Shown in pieces: positions 8,521 to 17,368 of a stretch of DNA of 64,000 nucleotides. The DNA lies in assembly GCA_002748355.1 (NCBI GenBank), contig PDSF01000026.1:124001-188000 (forward strand), given 5' to 3'. A program made the translations under genes and the position numbers. The DNA is from Planctomycetota bacterium. GTDB lineage: Bacteria > Planctomycetota > UBA1135 > GCA-002748355. How positions within the stretch are numbered: position 1 is the stretch's first letter; every line of letters starts with the position of its first letter. A model generated the notes under the pieces. That model saw only the letters and a program-made list of their open reading frames with translations. It was not told the DNA's origin and did no database searches.

Positions 8521-9348
8521 TTACTGGAGGAGGCTGAGGGCGGCCTGTGGTGCTGCGTTGGCTTGGGCCAAGATCGAGATCGCAGCGTTTTGCAGGATCG
8601 AGTTGCGGGTCAGGGCCGCGGTTTCGACGGCAACGTCGACATCACGGATTCGGGACTCCGCACCTTGGAGGTTTTCGGCGGCGATGCCAAGGTTGGCAAT
8701 CGTCGATACGAGTCGGTTTTGGACTGCGCCCAGAGAACCACGCAGGCTTGAGACCTGGTCGATGGCCTTATCGATAGCCTGCATCGCCGAGCCGGCATTC
8801 CCCGTGGCAGTGATGTTGAGTGATTCGATGCCCATCGTCTGGGCTAGCGCGGCCGAGAGGTTGAGCTGAATGGTGTCGATGCCCCTGGCAACGCCGAAGC
8901 CGACTTGGAACTGCAGGGTCGATGTCGAACCGTCCAGCAGTTTGATCCCGTTGAACTCGGTGCTACGGGCGATGCGGTTCACCTCGCTGATCAGGGCGCC
9001 GAATTCTTCTTGCAGGGTCAATTTGTCCGAATCGCTGACCGTGGAGTTGTTGGCCTGAACTGCCAACTCGCGCATGCGGATCAGTATGGACGAGGTCTCG
9101 TTGAGAGCACCTTCGGTCGTCTGGACCAGGGAGATGCCGTCGTTGGCATTGCGCTTTGCCTGGCTAATGGAGCGAACCTGTGCCCGTAATCGTTCGGAGA
9201 TCGCAAGGCCGGCAGCGTCATCAGCTGCAGTGGTGATGCGAAGACCGGTCGAGAGTCGGCGGTAGTTGGTGTTCAACCGAGTCGTAATCCCCTCCAGGTT
9301 CCTCTGCGCGTTCAGCGAGGGGATGTTGGTGTTGACTCTTAGGCCCAT
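8521..9348 (-). CDS. fliC: Flagellin 4 (275 aa)
   Basis: The first flagellin in transcription order and the most diverged of the four: SLNITATGNAGSAM replaces the [12 protein letters not shown] block, [20 protein letters not shown] replaces the LSAAQ helix start, and the end is AALSLLQ. N-terminal [20 protein letters not shown] and [20 protein letters not shown] are conserved. It is divergent from the sigma-54 regulator gene at 9618 across a 269-bp region that must hold both promoters. An intrinsic terminator follows it. Confidence 0.96.
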   Translation of the reverse strand: MGLRVNTNIPSLNAQRNLEGITTRLNTNYRRLSTGLRITTAADDAAGLAISERLRAQVRSISQAKRNANDGISLVQTTEGALNETSSILIRMRELAVQANNSTVSDSDKLTLQEEFGALISEVNRIARSTEFNGIKLLDGSTSTLQFQVGFGVARGIDTIQLNLSAALAQTMGIESLNITATGNAGSAMQAIDKAIDQVSSLRGSLGAVQNRLVSTIANLGIAAENLQGAESRIRDVDVAVETAALTRNSILQNAAISILAQANAAPQAALSLLQ

Positions 9349-9617
9349 CGGATGCTCCTGAGCATGAACTCTGTTCGGCGAAACGGAGAATGAGGGGGCT
9401 CCGTGCGCTGCCTTGCTATCGACCCGATGGCATCGGAGGTTGAATCGCGAGCGCAGAAAAAATGGAAAGTGGGGCGTGGGTCGTCGAAAAAGTCCACAGG
9501 CTCACGCCGGGTCCGAGCAGCAACTGCTCAAGGATCGAGCGACATCTGCCGAAAGGCTCCATGACATGGGCTTGCCCCTCCCCCTCCCGCATGGACCACT
9601 CCGTCCGGAGCAAGTAG

Positions 9618-11042
9618 ATGAACCTCGAAGCGATCGCAGGCACGGTTCCGCGCATCTTGGTCGTTGACGATGAAGCCGGCATTCGCGAAGGCCTCAAGGC
9701 GCTGCTGATAAAGCATGGTGCTTGGGTTGAGGCTGCTGCCGACCTCGAAGATGCCGTGCGACGGAACGATCACCAGGTCTTCGATCTCGTCTTCCTAGAT
9801 ATACGTATGCCGGGAACAGATGGATTGAGTGGCCTGGCCCAGATTCGTCATGGGGAGCTTCCTCCGGAGATCGTGATCTTGACTGGTTACGGCACGATTG
9901 CGTCGACGGTCGAGGCGATGAAGAAGGGTGCGGCGGATGTCATCGAGAAGCCGTTCCAGCCGGATAGGATTCTCGCTGTCACCGAGCGTTGCCTCGAAAC
10001 GCGGAAGTTACGCGGGGAAGTCGGTCGACTTCGTGATCGCGTTCGTGAGCTGACTTCGACCGAACTCGTAGGTAACAGCGAGATCGTGCGAAAGCTGAAG
10101 ACGCGTATCGATCAAGTCGCCTGTGCGCCGGATACCACGATTCTGATTCAGGGGCAGAGCGGCACTGGCAAGGAGCTGGTGGCACGCAGCATTCACGAGC
10201 GAAGCTCGCGCCGTAACGGGCCCTTCGTCGCCGTCAACTGCGCTGCCTTGACCGAGAGTCTGCTCGAGGCCGAGCTCTTCGGTTATGAGGCGGGTGCCTT
10301 TACCGGTGCCACCAGAGAAGGGAAGGAGGGTCTCTTCGAGGCGGCTGATGGCGGGACCCTGCTACTCGACGAAATCGGCGAGATGCCGGTGACCTTGCAG
10401 GCGAAGCTTCTGCGAGTTCTGCAGGAGCGCAGCTACCGGCGCGTCGGCGGTGTTGCCGATCGGCCCGCCCGCGCCCGGATCATCGCCGCAACGAATAAGG
10501 ACCTGGCCGAGCAAGTGCAGAATGGAGGCTTCCGTGAAGACCTCTTCTACCGGCTCTGTGTCATCGCTCTGGAGATTCCGCCGTTGCGGGATCGCCCCGA
10601 AGACATCCCGCTCCTCGCCCACTACTTCTTGGACCATTTCAGTCGCCAGATGGGCAAATCGCTCTCCGGCTTTTCGGAAGAGGCGATGGAGACTCTCTCC
10701 GAGCACGAGTGGCGGGGCAATGTTCGCGAGCTCAAGAATGCTGTGGAGCATGCGGCCATTCTTTGCCCGAGTGGGCTCATCGAAGAGGCTCATCTCCCGG
10801 CCTGGGACGAGAGTCCACTTAGCCGGAATGATGTGATCCCGCGGGAGACCGTCGAGCTACCGGGTGACGATCGCAGTCTTCGTGCTGTTGAGAGGATCCT
10901 TATAGAGAAGGTCCTGCAGGAGACGCGTTGGAATATCAGTCGCGCGGCGAGCGAACTCGGTATTAACCGCACGACGCTCTACAACAAGATCAAGGTCTAT
11001 GGGCTCGGCGGTCGGCCCAGCAAGGAGAGCTTGATCCTATGA
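9618..11042 (+). CDS. Sigma-54-dependent response regulator (NtrC/FlrC class)
   Basis: A 474-aa three-domain activator. Receiver domain 12-125 with phosphorylatable D61 in VFLDIRMPGTDG and K in IEKPF. AAA+ domain about 147-380 with Walker A GQSGTGKE (K185), the sigma-54 contact loop GAFTGA starting at G226, and Walker B TLLLDEIGEM. Fis-type helix-turn-helix near 445-468 (ISRAASELGINRTTLYNKI). Such proteins drive open-complex formation by sigma-54 RNA polymerase after phosphorylation. The start has GGAGCA upstream. The next gene, a histidine kinase, overlaps by ATGA and is its likely partner. Position beside flagellin genes and at the head of the flagellar regulatory operon implies control of flagellar genes. 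Confidence 0.95.
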   Translation: MNLEAIAGTVPRILVVDDEAGIREGLKALLIKHGAWVEAAADLEDAVRRNDHQVFDLVFLDIRMPGTDGLSGLAQIRHGELPPEIVILTGYGTIASTVEAMKKGAADVIEKPFQPDRILAVTERCLETRKLRGEVGRLRDRVRELTSTELVGNSEIVRKLKTRIDQVACAPDTTILIQGQSGTGKELVARSIHERSSRRNGPFVAVNCAALTESLLEAELFGYEAGAFTGATREGKEGLFEAADGGTLLLDEIGEMPVTLQAKLLRVLQERSYRRVGGVADRPARARIIAATNKDLAEQVQNGGFREDLFYRLCVIALEIPPLRDRPEDIPLLAHYFLDHFSRQMGKSLSGFSEEAMETLSEHEWRGNVRELKNAVEHAAILCPSGLIEEAHLPAWDESPLSRNDVIPRETVELPGDDRSLRAVERILIEKVLQETRWNISRAASELGINRTTLYNKIKVYGLGGRPSKESLIL

Positions 11043-11740
11043 GTCTCCTTCAGGAAGAGCGGCCGATGGAGCGTTTTGCTGGGATGCTGGCGCACGAGCT
11101 GCGTAACCCCCTCGCTTCTGCGGTCACCAATCTCGCCGTCGCCAGTGACCTCATGGAAGAGAGCGACCCGCGCAAGCCCTTCCTGGCACGTGCTGAGGAG
11201 GAGATGGAGCGGTTGCGTGTCCTTCTGCGTTCGTGCATTGAGCTTGCGCGTACAGGGCAGGTCAGTCGTCGACGCATCGATATCGCCGATGCCATCCAGC
11301 AAATTCTGAGTCGAGCTTCCGAGCGTGAGCGAGGCTCAAGAGTGCGCTTCGAGTCGAGTGTCTGCGCCGAACTTTGGCATGACGTGGATCCGGATCTCGT
11401 GGTGCGTGCCCTTGAGAACCTATTAGAAAACGCCGGTCGGGCGATGTGCGATTCGGGCGGAGTGGTCCGTATCGATGCGCAGATGGAGGGCGACACCCTC
11501 GTGCTCTCCGTTCAGGATGAAGGGCCGGGGCTGAAACCCGAACTCCTCGACCAGGTCTTTGAGCCCTTCGTGACCGGACAGCGCAGTTCGGGGCTGGGTC
11601 TGGCGTTCGTGCGTCAGGTTGCAGATGCCCATGGCGGCAGTGCATTGGCTGAGAACCTTCCCGGTGGCGGTGCCTGCTTCACGCTGCGCCTTCCCGGAGG
11701 CAGTGAGGAGATTCCGTCGTGGCTCGCCTCCTCTACGTAG
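11039..11740 (+). CDS. Soluble sensor histidine kinase without sensor domain
   Basis: A 233-aa kinase that begins almost directly at the H-box: H19 in LAHELRNPLASA. The HATPase domain has the N-box (ALENLLENAGRAM), G1 (QDEGPGLKPE), F (FEPFVTG) and G2 (SSGLGLAFVRQV). No transmembrane segment and no PAS or GAF domain precede the H-box, so it must sense through a partner, or another protein must set its activity. Its ATG overlaps the stop of the NtrC-type gene (ATGA). It probably phosphorylates that regulator, the receiver protein at 11719, or both. Confidence 0.92.
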   Translation: MSLLQEERPMERFAGMLAHELRNPLASAVTNLAVASDLMEESDPRKPFLARAEEEMERLRVLLRSCIELARTGQVSRRRIDIADAIQQILSRASERERGSRVRFESSVCAELWHDVDPDLVVRALENLLENAGRAMCDSGGVVRIDAQMEGDTLVLSVQDEGPGLKPELLDQVFEPFVTGQRSSGLGLAFVRQVADAHGGSALAENLPGGGACFTLRLPGGSEEIPSWLASST

Positions 11741-12621
11741 AGGACGAAACTGCGCTGCGCACGGCGCTCGCTGCCTATCTGCGTATGCAGGGGCTCGAGG
11801 TCCGCGAGGCGGGGGGCTTCCACGAGGCCTTGCAGCTACTCGCGGAGCAGAGCTTCGACATGCTGGTTACCGACCAGGAGCTGGGTGATGGGCGCGGTTC
11901 CGATCTCGTAGCCCGATTTCGCCGAGAGCAGTCCGGGCCAGCATTGATTTGTACTGCTACGCCCGAACGGGTCAGGGAGGATCCACTCGTAGGCGATGGT
12001 GTCGATCTCATGCCAAAGCCGCTGCGTCCGGCAAGGCTCGGTGAATGGATTTCGGAGCATCGCCAGCATGTTTGCGAAAACGAAGCCTCTGGGCTGCGTC
12101 CCATTTGGCAGCAGCTTGTGGCGGAGGGCTGGGCTCCTGAAGAGATCGATCGTGTGCTCCTGGTCCTTTCGGAGTTGCCAGCAGTAAAGATGCTCGACCT
12201 GCGCCGGGAGGGCGAGCGTCTGGTGCTTCTTGTTAGCGCTGTGCATGCACAGAGTCTTTCCAGTGTCGGCGAGAGTTTGGGGGTCGATAGCTGGAGGGTC
12301 GAGACGGTCGACGGACAAGAGAGCCTGGCCGTGGCGATTCCTCTCCGCTGGCGCAGCCAGGCAGAACTTGCTGGGACGCTGGATCTTGCCGGCTGCGAGT
12401 CCTGGTCGATGACCCAGATCGTTTCGGCTCTTGAGGATGCTCACAGGCGGGGCCTTTGCATCGCGAACCTGAGTAGTTGGCATCGACTCGGCCTGAGGCT
12501 ACTGGGGCGTGAGCAGCTCGTTCGCGAACGAGGCGCCGAGACCCAGGAATATGCTGCCGAGCAACGGCTCTTGTGGCCTAGTGCGGGATCGGTGAAGGAG
12601 GCGAAGAGTGGCAGACTCTGA
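11719..12621 (+). CDS. Receiver-domain protein with unrecognised C-terminal domain
   Basis: A 300-aa protein starting at GTG inside the end of the kinase gene (22-bp overlap). Residues 1-115 form a receiver domain with acidic EDE near residue 8, phospho-acceptor D52 (VTDQELGDG), T in ICTATPE and K100 in MPKPL, all intact. Residues about 130-300 match no output domain I know: there is no AAA+, HTH, GGDEF, EAL or HD motif. It may act by protein contact, as CheY-like or phosphate-sink proteins do. Its place between two NtrC-type systems suggests it links them. The receiver is certain; the function is unknown. Confidence 0.85.
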   Translation: MARLLYVEDETALRTALAAYLRMQGLEVREAGGFHEALQLLAEQSFDMLVTDQELGDGRGSDLVARFRREQSGPALICTATPERVREDPLVGDGVDLMPKPLRPARLGEWISEHRQHVCENEASGLRPIWQQLVAEGWAPEEIDRVLLVLSELPAVKMLDLRREGERLVLLVSAVHAQSLSSVGESLGVDSWRVETVDGQESLAVAIPLRWRSQAELAGTLDLAGCESWSMTQIVSALEDAHRRGLCIANLSSWHRLGLRLLGREQLVRERGAETQEYAAEQRLLWPSAGSVKEAKSGRL

Positions 12622-13471
12622 GTCCCAGGAAAAGCAAGTCACGACCCAGGCCGATGCCGCTGAAGTGCATGGCGCTGCGGTTGCCGAGGAGTCTACGGTT
12701 TTGGCCGCGGAGGATACTGGTCAAGCCGAGCAGACAGACACGAAGAGCAAAGCGGTCAAGAAAAAGCCTGCTAAGAAGAAGCCGGCGAAAAAGAAGCGCG
12801 GCAAGGTCGGGGACTGGTCGGGAGTCGATCAAATCCTCGCCTTCGTCTTGCTGGCCAACTTGGCCTTGATGGCGGTGCTTGTGCTTGCGGGTCCTGGAGA
12901 GAAAACTCCTGAGTCTACCGGTGCGTCCCAGGAGCCCGCCTCAAAGGAAGATGTCTTTGTATTACCCCCCGAGGCCTTGGTGGAAGAGGGGGGGGCGAAA
13001 CCCTCTGACAACGACTTGGGAAGGGCTGCGGTCGAGCCTCAGGACGAGCTATGGAGCCAGGCGCTTCGGCAGGCGAGTCTTGGCAACCTTTCGCGAGCGA
13101 TTGAGTTACTTCACCAGTTGGAGCGAAGCCCGGATCTCCAGGGGGTCGTGCGAAGCACCGTCTACCAGCAACTTGCCTACTACTACGGGATGGACGGTAA
13201 CCGTGAGAAGGCTGCCCAATACCAGGCCCTCACGACACGCGGCCATCTCGTTGGGCTTAACCCAAAGCAACTCTGGGACCTCGCTACCGAGGCGCATCGG
13301 CTGAGGGATCTGCGTGGTGCCCGAACCTTTTATGCGAGGTTCCTCTTGCAGCAGGGGCGTATGGACGAGGAGACCGAGAAGCTCGTGCCGCTGGCCTACC
13401 TGCGACTTGCGAACAGCTATAGAGCAGAAGCTGATCCGATCCAGCAACGCAAGGCGAAGGAGGATCGATGA
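12608..13471 (+). CDS. Membrane-anchored TPR-like protein with Lys/Ala-rich cytoplasmic tail
   Basis: A 287-aa protein with GTG start and strong AAGGAGG site. Residues 1-70 are hydrophilic and end in a histone-H1-like basic stretch (KKKPAKKKPAKKKRGK). One transmembrane helix follows at about 75-97 (ILAFVLLANLALMAVLVLAG). The rest, about 190 residues, should be periplasmic and looks like helical TPR/SEL-type repeats (ALRQASLGNLSRAIELLHQL; YYYGMDGNREKAAQYQAL; LRDLRGARTFYARFLLQQG). It overlaps the receiver gene by 14 bp and the next gene by ATGA, so it is co-translated with flagellar regulators. No known flagellar protein name fits. The topology and repeat calls are my reading. Confidence 0.75.
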   Translation: MADSESQEKQVTTQADAAEVHGAAVAEESTVLAAEDTGQAEQTDTKSKAVKKKPAKKKPAKKKRGKVGDWSGVDQILAFVLLANLALMAVLVLAGPGEKTPESTGASQEPASKEDVFVLPPEALVEEGGAKPSDNDLGRAAVEPQDELWSQALRQASLGNLSRAIELLHQLERSPDLQGVVRSTVYQQLAYYYGMDGNREKAAQYQALTTRGHLVGLNPKQLWDLATEAHRLRDLRGARTFYARFLLQQGRMDEETEKLVPLAYLRLANSYRAEADPIQQRKAKEDR

Positions 13472-15360
13472 AGCTGTTTGTGCTTATGGCGCTCGGTTTG
13501 TTTGGTCTATTGCCGCGGGGGCAAGAGCAGCAGCCGGTGCCGGCGCCAATCCGTCGTCGGCCGGCTCGGATCTTCGAGATCGTCGAGCGTGCCGGCATTC
13601 TCATGCACCTACGTGCTGTGCGTGTCGACGTCAGTGCTTGGAATGCTCTTCGCGCGCTGGAGAAGCTCGGAGCCTTCCGGCTCGTCGTTCCCCCTGAGTT
13701 GCGGGGGCGATTGCAGACGACGTCCCTGACCCTCTCCTTCGAGAGCATGGAGGCTTTTTCCATCGCCAAGCTTGCCTGCGTGGCTGCAGGTCTCGACATG
13801 GTCAACGATTCGCAGCAGCTGACTCGTCAGCAGGAAGACTTGTTGAGGAGGCTGGATCCGGATGCGGTTGCCGCTCCAGGCGGGGTGGATGCTGAACCGC
13901 GCAAGACGGTGGTGCTTGTTCTCGATCCTCCAGATGCCCAGAGCCAGAGTGGACGTAGTCGGCTGCGGACTCTAGCCCTCGATTGGTATGGGGCGCTGAC
14001 GATTGGCAGTACTGGTCTGCCCGATTACTACGGAGGAGAGAAACCTCTTCGTGGCGAGCCGGATCCCTTCGATGAGGATCCTAAGACGCCGGGGCAGGTG
14101 CTGCGGAGCGAGGCAGAGCTGCGTAAATTCCTCGGCGATTACCAGGGGGCGGCTCGGGGCTTTGAAGAGTTTTACCGCAACGTGGCGCTCAATGATCCTG
14201 CGGCGGATTACGTTGGCTGGGCGAAGTTGGAGGAAGCTCGCTGCTATTGCGAGCTTGGCCAATACGATCTCGCCCGGCAGCGCAGCCGTGATGTGATGAA
14301 TGGCTACTCCCAGCAGGTGGAGGGCAGTGAAGCTGCTGAACTCTATGGGCGAGTGGTGATGCTGCTTACGCGCAAGCAGCTATCTGAGGTGGAGTCGCTT
14401 GCGCCAGAGCAGCGACCTGGCCTTCGCGCTCAGGTCTATATGGAGCTGACGAATTGCCGGGACAACCTCTTTGCCTTTATGTCCGGGCATTCATCGGGTG
14501 AGGCTCTTGCCCGCCTGCATGTGATCGTGGCCGAACTCCAATGGATGCGTTCGAATGCCGAGGGCATCCTCGATGAACTACGTCAGGCCGCTGCGATCTC
14601 CGATCTGGACTTCGTGGGCCGGGAGCAGGATGCCTTACTCATGGTGGTTCCCGGAAAACAGATGGGTATCGACCTATCGTTCTTACGTGGGATTGCACTG
14701 AGTGAGACGGCGCGTCTTGGGCAGCCAGATGGTGCGGAGCGACTACTCGAAGCAGAAGAGGCGCTCGCAGCGTATTTGCTTGATTCGAAGAACGCCCAGG
14801 GCGAGTTCCAAGCCGACAAGCGCTTTTTTGGCTCGGCTTGGTTGGGCCTTGCGACGGTGCAGTGGAAGCTCGATGACCCACTTCAGGGGCTCTGGTGTAT
14901 CGCCAAGGCAAAAAAGCACCTGGATACGCTCCTTCCCTTCGAGCGTGACCGCCTCGTGCTACTGGAGACGCGGGCCAACATCTCACTCGGACGTACTAAG
15001 GCAGCGCTCGATAGTCTGACGCAAGAGATCAAATCCCGTGGTGTTGGTTTCTGCCCGGAGCTCGAACTCTTTGCTGGGGAGACCTTGTTGGCCCTTAGTA
15101 AACCCGAGGCAGCGATTCAGGTGCTGGCTTCGGTTATTGAGCAACGCGATGAGAACGGAGAGCTTGCTCGTGTCTTGCACATGCGCGCGCTCGAAAAGCA
15201 GAAGCGCTACGAGTCGCTCGTCCTCTTTGCCCTCGAATGGGGCGAACTCATCCACGATCCGAGCTTACAGGCAGCCGTTTCGGGGATGCTGGGAGATGCC
15301 TATACGGCCCTGGAACGCTATGAGCTTGCAGCTGAAGCCTACGCTGGGAGGATTCGCTGA
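13468..15360 (+). CDS. Exported protein: secretin-N0/STN-like domain plus TPR repeats
   Basis: A 630-aa protein with a short signal peptide (MKLFVLMALGLFGLLPRG). Residues about 35-115 look like a secretin/TonB short N-terminal domain: a beta segment (LRAVRVDVSAWNALRALEKL), LVVPPELRGRL, then LTLSFESMEAFSIAKLACVAAGL. From about residue 200 to the end the protein is helical with TPR-like pairs (LRKFLGDYQGAARGFEEFY; EARCYCELGQYDLARQRSRD; LGDAYTALERYELAAEAYAG). It should act in the periplasm. Overlaps on both sides (ATGA and TGATG) place it firmly in the regulatory operon. It resembles no standard flagellar protein; PflA/PflB-type periplasmic scaffolds are a functional analogy only. Confidence 0.75.
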   Translation: MKLFVLMALGLFGLLPRGQEQQPVPAPIRRRPARIFEIVERAGILMHLRAVRVDVSAWNALRALEKLGAFRLVVPPELRGRLQTTSLTLSFESMEAFSIAKLACVAAGLDMVNDSQQLTRQQEDLLRRLDPDAVAAPGGVDAEPRKTVVLVLDPPDAQSQSGRSRLRTLALDWYGALTIGSTGLPDYYGGEKPLRGEPDPFDEDPKTPGQVLRSEAELRKFLGDYQGAARGFEEFYRNVALNDPAADYVGWAKLEEARCYCELGQYDLARQRSRDVMNGYSQQVEGSEAAELYGRVVMLLTRKQLSEVESLAPEQRPGLRAQVYMELTNCRDNLFAFMSGHSSGEALARLHVIVAELQWMRSNAEGILDELRQAAAISDLDFVGREQDALLMVVPGKQMGIDLSFLRGIALSETARLGQPDGAERLLEAEEALAAYLLDSKNAQGEFQADKRFFGSAWLGLATVQWKLDDPLQGLWCIAKAKKHLDTLLPFERDRLVLLETRANISLGRTKAALDSLTQEIKSRGVGFCPELELFAGETLLALSKPEAAIQVLASVIEQRDENGELARVLHMRALEKQKRYESLVLFALEWGELIHDPSLQAAVSGMLGDAYTALERYELAAEAYAGRIR

Positions 15361-16262
15361 TGCTTCGTTTAGCGCTGGTTGTGCTTCTGAGCGCGAGCGT
15401 AATCACTGAGGCCCCGGCCCAAGCACCGGCGGGCGATAGCCTGCAGCTCCAGAGCGGTGAAAGGACTGCGGGCGTGCGGAGTAACCAATTGATCCGTGTA
15501 CGTCAGAAGCTCGCAGAGCTGACCCGCGTGCGGATGCTCCACGACCTATTGATCCCTGTTGATGTCCAGAGGCTGCTACCTGCTGCGATCTCGCGTGAGG
15601 CGACGATGGCACCCGAAGAAGAGCGGGCGGAGCTGCGACGAGTCAGTAGGCGTGTTGAGGCTTTGCGCGACCAGGTTCGTAGGTTGCGGGCAAAGGGGGT
15701 TCTTCCGTCGGCGGTGATCGAAAAACCCCCTGTGGTGACAGACGACCTGGACCCCATGCCCAGCATCGATTTGGAGCAAGCTCCGACCCCCAAGAAAAGC
15801 ACTTCAGGCCTCGTTGGGGTGGCCCATGTTGGGCGGGCTAGGCGCGATCGTTCGGAGAACTTGGTGCTGCCGCCCTCTCCCCTTGCGCGTAGCCCCTTGC
15901 TGGTGCAGCCGCCGCGATTCCAACTGCAAGCCGCGCCGGAACAGGTAAAGGCTGTCGTTGCCCTGCTAAAGGCGGCGCGGCCGCGCTCAGCCCTGCAACT
16001 TCTAGAGCAAGCCCTCGTGGCCCATCCTGAGTCCAAGGTGCATTTGTTTTTGCGGGCCCAGGCATATGAGCGGGTTGGGGATCGGACGCGGGCGATGCGC
16101 GAGTTCGCGGCCTTGGTGGAGCTGGATACGGTGCTCGACTCGGAAGAGAAAGCTTTGCCCGGCCCCTGGGCGCAGGCGGCAAAGGTGGCCCTCTCGCACT
16201 TGCAGTGGCAGCAAGTGCAAGAGCAGTGGCAGCCGCCGAAGCTAGAGGAGTTGGACTGGTGA
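15360..16262 (+). CDS. Exported protein with coiled coil and TPR-like C-terminus
   Basis: A 300-aa protein with signal peptide (MLRLALVVLLSASVITEAPAQA, cleavage near residue 21). Residues about 40-115 are a charged helical region, probably coiled coil (EEERAELRRVSRRVEALRDQ). A low-complexity Pro/Ser linker follows, and residues about 195-270 form a TPR-like unit (LLKAARPRSALQLLEQALVA; LRAQAYERVGDRTRAMREFA). It starts in the preceding stop (TGATG) with GGGAGG upstream, and ends in GTGA shared with the next kinase gene. It is the third exported TPR-type protein in a row. Function unknown; the context is flagellar. Confidence 0.75.
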   Translation: MLRLALVVLLSASVITEAPAQAPAGDSLQLQSGERTAGVRSNQLIRVRQKLAELTRVRMLHDLLIPVDVQRLLPAAISREATMAPEEERAELRRVSRRVEALRDQVRRLRAKGVLPSAVIEKPPVVTDDLDPMPSIDLEQAPTPKKSTSGLVGVAHVGRARRDRSENLVLPPSPLARSPLLVQPPRFQLQAAPEQVKAVVALLKAARPRSALQLLEQALVAHPESKVHLFLRAQAYERVGDRTRAMREFAALVELDTVLDSEEKALPGPWAQAAKVALSHLQWQQVQEQWQPPKLEELDW

Positions 16263-17368
16263 CAGGCTCCGAGGCCTTGCCCGTTGCGAGAGGCGAGCAG
16301 CAAGAACTCCAGCATGAGTTCCAGCTGTTCCGGCAGGCCGCTTCTGCGCTTGAAGCGGCCTATCAAGAATTGAAGCAGCGAGCGTCTCAGGTTGATCAGG
16401 ATTTGGCGGTAGCCAATAGGGCTCTGCACACGGCACTTGCCGACCGGGAGTCCATCATTGGCCAGTTGCCTATCGGCGTCTTTCGCCTCGAAGGGACGGA
16501 GCTACTAGCGCAAAACCCCGAAGGGCACACGATCGCTGGGCGTATTGCTGGCGATAAGCTTCGCAGCTGGCTCAGCTCTCTACCCACTGGTGCATGGTCT
16601 GAGAGTCGAATCCCCGCCGACGGTGGAGAGCCACGTGAGCTGCGCGCTTTGTGTGTTCCCTTGGAGGCGCGAGGTGAGTCGCTTTGGTTTGTCGAAGATA
16701 CGACGATGCTGAGCGCTCTCCGCGAGCAGGTCGAGCGTCTGCACCGGCTGAGCAGCCTATCGGAGCTGTCGCTCGGTATCGCTCATGAGGTGCTAAACCC
16801 CCTTAACGGTGTTGCTGGCTTCGCGAGCCTTCTGCGTAAGCGCCCCGACTCGGAAAAGGCAGCCCATTGGGCGCAGAATATCGAAACTGGCGTCGTGAGG
16901 ATCCACTCGATCATTCGTGATCTCCTCGACTTTGCTCGGCCTGAGCGTCGCAGCACGCCTTGTGTGCGTTCCCTTGCGACCTGGTTAGAGGAAGCGCGTC
17001 CCGAACTTAACGATATTGAGCTGAACCTTGGGGATCCGGAGGTGGCGGTCCAGGGTAGTCCCGAGGCCCTAGGTAAGGTCTTCGCCAACCTCGTTCGGAA
17101 TGCTCGCCAGGCAGGGGCAAGCAAGCTTGAGGTCGAGTGCGAGAGCGCCGATGGCCGCTTGCGCATACGCCTGCAAGATGATGGCCCTGGCATTCCTTCG
17201 GACCTGGCTTCTCGAATTTTCGATCCCTTCTACAGCACACGTGACGAAGGCACTGGGCTGGGCTTGGCCTTCTGTGCACGTGCCTTAGAGGCCATGGGGG
17301 GGACGATTCGCTGGTTGCCGAGCGAACGGGGGGCACGTTTTGAACTCGTTCTTCCGGAGGCAAGATGA
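16259..17368 (+). CDS. Soluble histidine kinase (FlrB/FleS-like)
   Basis: A 369-aa kinase. I chose GTG 16259, which overlaps the previous stop (GTGA) and has AGAGGAG 9 nt upstream, over a longer in-frame start at 16205. N-terminal coiled coil (about 10-60), then a degenerate PAS-like region (VFRLEGTELLAQNPEGHTIA), H-box with H176 (SLGIAHEVLNPLNGV), N-box (FANLVRNARQAG), G1 (QDDGPGIP) and G2 (GTGLGLAF). No membrane segment. Coiled coil plus PAS plus kinase, followed by an NtrC-class gene and then flgB, is the FlrB/FleS arrangement known from polar flagellates, so it probably senses an assembly state inside the cell. Confidence 0.92.
   Translation: MTGSEALPVARGEQQELQHEFQLFRQAASALEAAYQELKQRASQVDQDLAVANRALHTALADRESIIGQLPIGVFRLEGTELLAQNPEGHTIAGRIAGDKLRSWLSSLPTGAWSESRIPADGGEPRELRALCVPLEARGESLWFVEDTTMLSALREQVERLHRLSSLSELSLGIAHEVLNPLNGVAGFASLLRKRPDSEKAAHWAQNIETGVVRIHSIIRDLLDFARPERRSTPCVRSLATWLEEARPELNDIELNLGDPEVAVQGSPEALGKVFANLVRNARQAGASKLEVECESADGRLRIRLQDDGPGIPSDLASRIFDPFYSTRDEGTGLGLAFCARALEAMGGTIRWLPSERGARFELVLPEAR

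Noticed and set aside
16205..16258. Upstream start for the second histidine kinase
   Set aside because: It overlaps the previous gene by 58 bp without a ribosome site; GTG 16259 has AGAGGAG and a GTGA overlap.
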